Part shown: positions 56,130 through 64,000 of the stretch, one piece after another
Numbering within the stretch: position 1 is the first letter of the stretch
How the letters are laid out: the number at the start of each line of letters is the position of its first letter
Assembly: GCA_023079485.1 (NCBI GenBank)
Contig: CM041108.1
Span: forward strand, 2,418,001 to 2,482,000
Direction: 5' to 3'
Length of the DNA stretch: 64,000 nucleotides
DNA from: Archilochus colubris
Taxonomy: Eukaryota > Chordata > Aves > Apodiformes > Trochilidae
Made by a program: the position numbers and the translations under genes
Notes under the pieces: model-generated
What the model was told of the DNA's origin: nothing
The model's input: the letters and a program-made list of their open reading frames with translations, nothing else
Database searches by the model: none

Positions 56130-59100
56130 ATGCCTTGGCCAAGCAGGAAGAGGGACAAGGGAGCAGTTGCAGGTCTGTGCTGACATCCTGACTAACCTGG
56201 GCATCTCTCACTTCAGGTTCCAAGCTATAGTGAAAGCACAGTCATCTTAACTGCCTTTCAGAGCCACATGTCTTGCAGACAGCATTTCCTCTATAAAAAT
56301 AAGCTGAGCAGCCATGTGTGACTGAGATGAGTCTGCTCGTTAGGGACAATGATGTATCTTCAGCACCTGGTGGTTAAATGTAACTCGTGCCCTTTCATGA
56401 GAAGCTTTTGGATCCTATGTGTTGGAGATGGTCAAAGTATACCCAGTTGCATTTGGGACAACATTATGTGGTGTTTAAGGTGTGAGATGAAAAAGCTGCA
56501 CAGTTGGCTTCATGCCACTAGTGTTTAACTTGACTCCAGCAAATAACTACCTTCTTACCCTTTAATCTCTTCTTAAGTGTTTTTTGCTATCTGGGTCCTG
56601 GAAAAACAGAGATATAGACCCCTTGTGAATAGATAACATAGTGGAGAATTAATCTGAGGTTTCCAGCTACTGTAGTAATTAAACTAGCTTGCTTTACTGC
56701 TGAATTCTGCTCTTCACCAAACTCACCTAAATCACCCAATTAATTAAAAAAAATAGCTGCACTTCATGTGGGTAACATGGGTTATCCTGGCTTTTGATGA
56801 TTGGTTATGACTATTAAACTACACTTATACACACAGTATAAAAATTATATATCCTCATTTTAGATGCAAACTAGAAATACTGAGAAACACTGGTGCATAA
56901 TGCTACTGCCTTACTCATAGCATCTGGAGTGCACCAAACTTCTGCTGTAGTCAAATACCAGTGTCTGGTAACAGCTTGGACAGCTAAAAGTGTTTCAGCA
57001 TCATTCCTTATTGGAAATAAAATGTGTTTTATCTGAATGCTTGCTGTTGTGATTACGATGATGATGATGATGATGATGATGATTATTATTTCTTTCAAGA
57101 TAAAAAAGAGCCTGATGCTAAAATTGCCAAAACTGAGGAGGAGGCTTCGGATGAGGAGGAAGAAGAGAAATCCACAAAACCTCCAGCTGGAGGTTCAAAG
57201 TCAGGATGGAAGAACTGGAAGAAGACCAAAGAATCTGACTCTGGTGGGGAGGAAAGCAAGATAACATATTGCCATTGGCTTCTGAAATCAGAACCAGAGA
57301 GCAGGCTTGAGAAGGGAGTGGATGTGAAAGTAAGCACTGAGACCCATCCTTACTCAGCAGAGTACAGAAGTAGTTTCACTTCTAACCAGAGCATGTTTAG
57401 GCACAAGGTAAACACTGTAAAGAACTGAACTTAACCTATATTTTCCTTCCATTTGACAGTTCAGCATTGATGATTTGAAAGCTCAGCCCAATCAGACAAC
57501 CTATTGGGATGGAGTAAGGAACTACCAGGTAAAGGGCACTATATATGATCCCCCACCTCTGTGTGCTTTTCCCCAGTCCTTGTTTGCTTGCAGCTAACTT
57601 CAGTCTCCTGCTATCTTGAAACAAACGTGGCTGAGCTGTTGAATTCCCACACACTTTCTATCCAACAGGATCTCGCTCTTTACCCTTGTTTCCACTTCAT
57701 TGCAGCACAAAACATCCATACAACTGTAGGAAACCTTATCTGAGTAGCTCTGTTGTTTATTCTTGTTCCTTGCTGCTTATAATGAAACTCTTGATACCAA
57801 GAGTTCAAACTCAATCTTGTTTACACCTGACAGGCAAGGAATTTCCTGAGAGCCATGAAACTTGGGCAGCAAGCCTTCTTCTACCACAGCAACTGCAAAG
57901 AGCCTGGAATTGTTGGCATTGTCAAGGTGAGTGCCTCTTTTTTGTTCTGTATTTCAGGGGCAGGAGAGGGGAAAGGAATACCTGATGGGTTATCAAACAG
58001 CTCAGTGGCCTTACCTTTGTCTCAGTCCCAAAAGAATGCCAAATTTCTCCAGTCATAGCTGCAAGGGAGCCTAGAGCATCAGTTCCAGCAGGGCTGAGTC
58101 AGGCACCTTTCCCCAGAGGAATGGAACCAAACTGCTGGTTTCCTGGTGACATTTCTGAGCACTCCCAGCCAAGTGTTGCTCCACACTGATTAAAATATGA
58201 ATCACTAAGTTCTAGTCAGCTGAGCCTGCAAGGCAACAGTATAAAACCTAGAGCACAGGAAAACTTTCTCTTCAAGAGATGAACTCATCACAAAGACTGG
58301 CATCATCTACCCCATTTTCCTCTGCTGTGTGTGCTTCTTCCACATTGCTCCCTGAAGAGGTGGTGATGCTTCTGTGACAGCCAGACTGTCCTGCAGTGCC
58401 CAAGAAATGAAAAGGGAATCCATCTCACCACTGGAATGGAGTTCAGGGAAAGCAAGCCTCATTTTTGCACCAGGATTATTCCTTATGTCTAGTCACAGCT
58501 TCCTTGAGGGCATTTCATACCTGTTGCCAACGATGGGTTTTAACTGATGGGAACTTGTCTCCCATTCTTCTCCCCTTCTGCTTCAGATTGTAAAGGAGGC
58601 TTACCCTGATCACACACAGTTTGATCAGAAGGATCCTCATTATGATTCCTCCAGCAGAAAAGAGAACCCCAAATGGTCCATGGTAACGTAGTAAACTAAG
58701 TACAACTGTTTCAAGCTCTCTGTGTGAGCCTAGTGAAGGTAGAAACCTGCATCCTATTGCACATCTACTTAAGCTTCTGCCCTGGCTTAGCTTTCCCTCT
58801 CTCAAGAGAGAGGTTTTCTCTGCCTTTTCCCCTATCTCTTCCAGAAGGCTGCCAAAATATATCTCCTTAAATCTTCAGATCTTACTTGGGTGCAGAACTG
58901 ACCTCCATGCATGTAGAATTCTGAGTTAGAGAAGAGAACAAACATCTTTTAGTGCCACTGTCAGCCTACAGCAAAGCAAGCTGTAGTTTTGAGGCATGCT
59001 GCACTATCAAGAAATGAGTGTTTGCAGGCTGGCTACATGCCACATCTTAATTTTGCATTGCCTGTGCCAACATGACTGCATGTTGCTAGTGCACAGTGCA

Positions 59101-59625
59101 GAGATTCCTGTAAATGAATCACCTGCCAGAAATACCTGCAAGTTCTTTTAGCCTTGAGCAAGGGAAAGCTTTCATACCATCCCAAGGTAGGACTCATCAG
59201 TCATTTGCTTCAGTTTAAAATCTTTGTGTGTGTGTCCCCCCCAAAAAAAAAGATCTCATGTGACATCTGGAGGCTCTACCCTGCTCCAACCATTCTCTTT
59301 TGCTGCCCATCACTTCCCAGGTGGATGTGCAGTTTGTGCGGATGACAAAACGTTTCATCCCCCTTTCTGAAATCAAGACTCACCACCTGGCACACAAAAC
59401 AGATGGGGGCCCCCTAAAGAACATGATGCTTTTCACAAGGCAACGTCTTTCCATCCAACCACTGACAAAAGGTAAGAACACCTTCTTTGGACTTTTGGTG
59501 CCATTCCCTCTGAGAGGCAGCCCTCACCCAGAGAACCTGGAAATTCCTCTTATGGCTCCTTCTTCCTTTTCAACGCAGAGGAATTTGATTTTGTCTTGAG
59601 TCTGGAAGAGGAAAAGCCACATTAA
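56130..59625 (+). CDS. THYN1: Thymocyte nuclear protein 1 (EVE domain)
   Basis: Seven coding exons join in frame: 56130-56172, 57100-57329, 57460-57528, 57834-57926, 58587-58682, 59321-59471 and 59579-59625, giving 242 residues (human 225). THYN1 (Thy28) is a nuclear protein with an EVE domain, a PUA-like fold thought to bind modified nucleotides; its cellular role is poorly defined and has been tied to lymphocyte apoptosis. The N-terminus MPWPSRKRDK is basic and suggests nuclear import. Residues about 15-70 are charged and disordered (EEEASDEEEEEK, then Lys/Ser/Gly-rich). The EVE domain starts near HWLLKSEPESRLEKGVDVK and includes TTYWDGVRNYQARNFLRAMK, FFYHSNCKEPGIVG and VKEAYPDHTQFDQKDPHYD. 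The protein ends EEFDFVLSLEEEKPH. The first coding exon carries only 14 complete codons and is placed by frame and by similarity to the human start. Confidence 0.95.
57057..57083 (+). repeat. (GAT)9 microsatellite just before THYN1 exon 3
   Basis: Nine GAT units lie in THYN1 intron 2, ending 16 bases before the exon 3 acceptor (TTATTTCTTTCAAG). The frame through the repeat is open into exon 3. Confidence 0.95.
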
Positions 59626-59790
59626 GAAACTGACAGCAGCACAGCTTCTACCCAGCCCGCTGATGCCTCTTCCTAATCCAGCATAATTCCCCAGTTCACT
59701 TGCCCAATCACAGCAACAAGAACATGCCTGCACATGACTTGCAGCTACACGTCCCTTATCCTGAGACACTGTTATTTTTGCTTGTTTTTA

Positions 59791-59796
59791 AATAAA
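59791..59796 (+). terminator. THYN1 polyadenylation signal
   Basis: A canonical AATAAA lies 166 bases past the THYN1 stop codon, at the expected distance for a compact 3'UTR. Cleavage is expected near 59810-59820. Confidence 0.75.
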
Positions 59797-59819
59797 GCTG
59801 TTTAGAACCAATTGCAGCT

Positions 59820-62800
59820 ACTCAGTTTTTAATAGTGGGAAGATCTGCAATTTACCTCATGAGGGATGAGACCAGAACATCTTCCTTGAGGATGCTTATT
59901 ACAGGATCCAGTGCAGCTCCATGTACTGTAGAGGGACATTTTCCTGCAGAAAGGCATCACTGAGCTTCTCCCTAGAACAGTTTTGATGTACATACACATC
60001 CAGCCTGACTGCTGCAAAGCAGATGCCACTTAACATCCTTCAGGTACAAAACTTCCCATATTACTTGAGCACTGACATCAGGGAAACAGAAGAAAATCAA
60101 GCTAGCTTCCTAATTTTTAAGCTATGTGGGTCCTCCACCAGCACAGTTTATAAGGAGTGACAGAGATTAAAGGAAGACCAAGAAGATAACAAAGGACAAA
60201 CTCCTCGAGCATGTTTGGAGAGCATGGCACTACAGAAAAATGTCTTAATACCATAAAACAAAACAAAATAAAAGCAGACCCAGGCCGGGCAGTATAAGCC
60301 ATATCAGACAAACTCATGCACAGCATTTGACAGCCAGGGCTGGCTCTTTTTAATTGGAGAGACAAAAAAACCAAGTTTTAAAATACAGCCATTGAAAAGA
60401 CAACGAATTAAGAACCATGTAAACACAGCAGAGGCTTAATTACAGGTTGCACTGCTTGGTTTAGTTCTGGCACACTCCCCCCCTGCCTGACACTGCCTGG
60501 GAGAGAGGGAATGACCCAAGTACTGAACAGAACCACCCAGCTCTGGGGGACACGACCATCCATGCCCCTTATCATGCTAAGGAAACACTTTTCTATAGTA
60601 CCTTGTCCTGGAGTGACCTTATGCTTCAACTTCACTCTGAAGATGCTCAGCATGTCTGCTCCACTCCAGACAAACACAGTGGGTAACAGGTTGAATAGTC
60701 CATTTCAGATTAAGTAAAAATGGGGACAACTTCTAAATTCTTGTTCCACAAGTAGGGTCAGTGGGGAGAGGGGTACCAAGTAGGAAAAAAAACAAAACCA
60801 AAAACCAAAATAACACAACAACCCAACAGTAATGAATATTTTCCAAGTAAACCCACCAGAAGTGATGAACAGATGCTTAACAGAACTCTCCTGACAACTC
60901 CTGTCTAAGATCCAGTACTGATGCTATCTGGCCAGTAAACAAAACACTTGTGGAATGCAGAGTCCTCTTCATCCATGGGATTTCTTGACCACCACCAAGC
61001 CCACAATCGAGAGGAATAGACAAGGAAAAAAAAAAATTCTAGGTGAGATGGGAGTTGAGGGTAAGCCAGGGGGCAATCAGGGTGCTGCTGTGCTCAGCTC
61101 AGCTGTGTAAAGATGGTCTGCTATCCCCAGGGGCTCCTGGTGGGAGCTTTGCTTGTCTCTGAAAGATGGTGTTTTGCCACAGCACAGGTGGTTCCACCCT
61201 AGAGAGGGGGAGAGGAGGTGTCAAAAGCAACATCCAGATTCCTTTGCCATGTGAGACCTGCAGCAGGTGACCACCCCCTGGCCTGGCATAACAGGGAAGT
61301 TGTCTTAAATCAGCTTTTGCTTCAGTATTAGGAAGACATGGCTCCAGCCCATGGCACAGACTTCTCATGTAAAGAAAAGCAAGCCACATCTTCACTACTA
61401 CACAGCAGAAACGTGGTGTGACACAAGTATTCAGCAGAATGAGATCATTAGTGTCCTCTACAACAGAGCGAGACTGTCCAGCCCTACAAAAAACCACAGC
61501 CTTACACGTGGTGAGTAAAAGATAACTTACTTTGGCAAGCAGAAACACACATTTATCACTGAAATACAGTAGCTGTCTTACTACATAAAAAGCTCCCCTT
61601 CCCACCCAGGCTCCACTCCCTCCTCCAGCACTGTTCCACGACACAACCAGAAAATACTTCCATTTCCCAGCTGCAAGATAACTATTATACAATCAGCTGT
61701 AGGACAGAGGCAGAGGATGCTCCAGCATCAAAAGGAAGCTGGATAATACCCTAGTGAGCCATAAACTCACAGGGAAATTCAGACAAATCCTACTTGACAG
61801 AGCTCATATCCCAGCATTTACTGCAGGCTCATCTCTCTATCTGGTAGGAGGTCTAACCACCTTGCCTTGAAGGGCATCTAAACAGGATGGATATTCTCCA
61901 GACTTAAATCAATCAAGTCTACAAAACCACATCTAATTTTCAATGGAGGAATGATTCCCTTCTGGGAATGTTTTCATGATTCTACTTAGCTGAAGAATAA
62001 AAGAAGCTTATTTTTAAAAAAAGAAGAAAAAAACCACCAACCCACATTCAGGTTCCCAGTTCTTGGAATACCCTCAAACCTCACTGGTGACTTCATCTCA
62101 GGCCTCAGGAATGTGTGTCTGGAATCAGAGCCCCACTATCCTTCCAGTTGCTGCTTGGCTTCATCAGACCATGAGCTTCTTACAACAACTGCATCTCCGT
62201 TCTGTCCTTACTGATCCCCACCCCACAGGCAGAAGGGATCAAACAAAACACCACAAGCCTGTTCCCTGCCACAAAGCCTGCTCCATCCTAAGGACACAGA
62301 CATGAACAGGGCAGCCCAAGCCCACTCCCAAGAGAGCCTCCATTTATTTATCACCATCCAAAACTCTTCTCTAGAGCTCTCATGCCTGCTCTGCCCCCAT
62401 TCTGCAGCAGCAACTGGGACCTGTCTGAGCACAGCAATCAGAGACTGAACCTCAGGGGCACTCAAGCAGCTGCTGGGACAGGACTAGGGAGGAACTGCTC
62501 TCATCCAGGAGCCTTGATGTCCCCCTCCAGTAGCACTGGGACCTTCATCTCCTTGCCCAACCTGTGCCACCTCCTTCTGCATTCCTCCTACTCACTCCCT
62601 CCCAGCAGCCACAACTCCTTCAGATGCAGATGGGTGCTGCACAGCAAGGACATGGTCACACTGTGTCCTCTTTCCTCATCAGGGTTTCAGAAAGGCAAGA
62701 AAAAGAACATCCATCCTAATACAGCCCCAAAGCAACCTCCACACCGCTGGGAAGCAAGCAGCAGATTTTGGCCTTCACTTGCTCTCTCCCTCCCCATTGC

Positions 62801-63007
62801 AGCCCTGAAAAAAAAGGGCTCTGGGGGCAAAGAGGAGATCAGGCAGCTCCGGACAGCAAAACCTCCACAAACCCAACCCCAGAGGAGTGCAGTTGATTGG
62901 GAAGCACCGAGGTACCTTCAACCAGTTCTCCAGCTTGCCTTGCCCTCCCCACCCCCTTCCCACCCTACGAGTCCTTTGAAGAAAGGAATTAAGTCAAAAA
63001 ACGGATA
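59820..63007. other. Interval between THYN1 and VPS26B 3' ends; possibly VPS26B 3'UTR
   Basis: No coding exon, RNA gene or CR1 element is recognisable. The open frames present (197 residues on minus at 61099-61692, 212 residues on plus at 62382-63020) have low-complexity or atypical composition and resemble no family I know. VPS26B runs leftward into this interval; whether its 3'UTR ends near 62990 or extends further is not decidable. A second minus-strand AATAAA lies near 62344-62349. Confidence 0.55.
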
Positions 63008-63013
63008 TTTATT
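63008..63013 (-). terminator. Candidate VPS26B polyadenylation signal
   Basis: TTTATT on the plus strand gives AATAAA on the minus strand, 110 bases past the VPS26B stop. Confidence 0.45.
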
Positions 63014-63123
63014 CTCGTGAAGTCTCTGAAGTGTTTTTGTTTGGTTTGTTTTTTTTTTTCCTTCTTCCTCCTGGTCGCTGCTGTCCCCAGTGGCTCCACA
63101 GCAGCCTTCCTCTGCGTGGCCTC

Positions 63124-63270
63124 TCACTGCCGGCCGTTGTTCTCTGCAGGCTGGCTGGGGGGCTTGGCCTCACTGTGTGAGGAGGTCCCCTCAAACCTCT
63201 GAGAGGCAATGGCTGCTTGGTGGGACATGCTCTTCCTCACTATGTCTCCTTTCCGCCAAAGCACCACCTC
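63124..63270 (-). CDS. VPS26B: Vacuolar protein sorting-associated protein 26B, last coding exon (partial)
   Basis: The minus strand has an acceptor (GTGTTCCTACAG) ending at 63271, then a 147-base open exon encoding 48 residues and a TGA: it begins EVVLWRKGDIVRKSMSHQAA, continues IASQRFEGTSSHSEAKPP and ends ENNGRQ. This matches the distinctive C-terminal tail of VPS26B, which differs from that of VPS26A. The exon starts in phase 0. VPS26B is an arrestin-fold subunit of the retromer core (with VPS35 and VPS29), which recycles cargo from endosomes. The rest of the gene lies beyond position 64000. The gene is tail-to-tail with THYN1, as in human. Confidence 0.95.
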   Translation of the reverse strand, partial: EVVLWRKGDIVRKSMSHQAAIASQRFEGTSSHSEAKPPSQPAENNGRQ

Positions 63271-63387
63271 CTGTAGGAACACAGCCAAGCAGGGCTTGTC
63301 AGGGCTTGGGAGACCTTCTCCTGGCCCCACCCGAACCCAAAGGCTCAACCAGGGGAGCAGCTTCCACACAGTGAGAGCTCAGCCCAT

Positions 63388-64000
63388 GCTGGCAGCTTCC
63401 ACCCACAGCCTTCTGTGTGAGGCCACTCTCAGTGGCAAGCAGAAGCCTCACCATGCAGCCTGCCTGAAGATTTGGGCAAAACACTCCACCCCAGAATCTG
63501 AGCACACCGAGGCAACCACTGGATGCCCAGGGCAGCTCTATCCTATTGCAGTTCATCACCACCACAGAGCAACAGGGTGGAAAAGTCCCAGGTGGGCACC
63601 TTCTACGTCCATCCCCACCACCACGCACATCTGACCTTTGTGGATCTTTCCTTCTGGCCCCATGCTGGCAGCTTCCAGCCTTGTGTGGTGCCTTGTGTTT
63701 GCCTCAGTGGCAAGCAGAGACCATGAAGCCTGCCTGAAGATTTGGGCAAAGCACTCCACCCCAGGATCTGAGCAGACCCAGGGCAGCTCTATCCTATTGG
63801 AGTTCATCACCACCACAGAGCAACCTGGAAAAGTCCCAGGTGGGCACCTTCTACATCCATCCCCACCACTATGCACATCTGACCTGTGTGGATCTTTCCT
63901 TCTGGCCCCATGCTGGCAGCTTCCACCCACAGCCTTGTGTGGTGCCTTGTGTTTGCCTCAGTGGCAAGCAGAGACCATGAAGCCTGCCTGAAGATTTGGG
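63388..64000 (+). repeat. About 250-bp tandem repeat in the last intron of VPS26B
   Basis: Three head-to-tail units start with GCTGGCAGCTTCCA at 63388, 63664 and 63912; the first two are 276 and 248 bases long and the third is cut by the window end. Shared segments include GCCTGCCTGAAGATTTGGGC, GGGCAGCTCTATCCTATTG and TTCATCACCACCACAGAGCA. Unit 1 is the most diverged, with small insertions. It resembles no known coding sequence. Confidence 0.92.

Noticed and set aside
61099..61692. A 197-residue minus-strand ORF between THYN1 and VPS26B
   Set aside because: No recognisable domain, no splice context and ordinary composition for non-coding DNA. It probably lies in VPS26B 3' sequence.
62382..63020. 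A 212-residue plus-strand ORF
   Set aside because: It is antisense to the 3' side of VPS26B, rich in Ser/Pro, with no recognised motif or promoter.

Overview
The window is nuclear DNA from a bird, or possibly another sauropsid. Coding exons are short, with GT-AG introns, and are separated by CR1 retrotransposon fragments that carry the typical 3' end (GGTTGGAAGGGACCT core plus ATTCTATG-type octamers). Introns and intergenic gaps are compact and there are sharp CpG islands, which suits an avian microchromosome. No bacterial, viral or CRISPR-like content was found. Exon boundaries below were read by eye from splice sites, reading-frame continuity and remembered vertebrate orthologues; no alignment was run.

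Layout. (1) 1-11337: non-coding DNA upstream of, or in a 5' intron of, B3GAT1, with two CR1 fragments and candidate regulatory sequence. (2) 11338-about 25.7 kb, plus strand: B3GAT1, four coding exons giving a complete 333-residue protein. (3) 26894-47388, minus strand: GLB1L2, 19 coding exons giving a complete 636-residue protein, with a CpG-island promoter at about 47.2-47.65 kb. (4) 47.92-48.99 kb: about 1 kb of almost pure purine sequence made of GGGGAA, GGGAAA, GGAAA and GAGAA repeats. (5) 49620-55228, minus strand: ACAD8, 11 exons, 403 residues. (6) 56130-59625, plus strand: THYN1, seven coding exons, 242 residues, sharing a divergent CpG-island promoter with ACAD8. (7) 59.8-64 kb, minus strand: the last coding exon and 3' side of VPS26B, whose last intron holds a roughly 250-bp tandem repeat running off the window end.

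The gene order and relative orientations (B3GAT1, GLB1L2, ACAD8, THYN1, VPS26B) match human 11q25, except that GLB1L3, which lies between ACAD8 and GLB1L2 in human, has no counterpart here. The genes form no common pathway: B3GAT1 makes the HNK-1 carbohydrate in the Golgi, GLB1L2 is a GH35 beta-galactosidase-like protein, ACAD8 is a mitochondrial valine-catabolism enzyme, THYN1 is a nuclear EVE-domain protein, and VPS26B is a retromer subunit.

I did not find an undescribed gene system. The points most worth a second look are the purine tract between ACAD8 and GLB1L2, two GC-AG introns in GLB1L2, a long inverted CR1 pair flanking three B3GAT1 coding exons, the missing GLB1L3, and a predicted B3GAT1 3'UTR intron.
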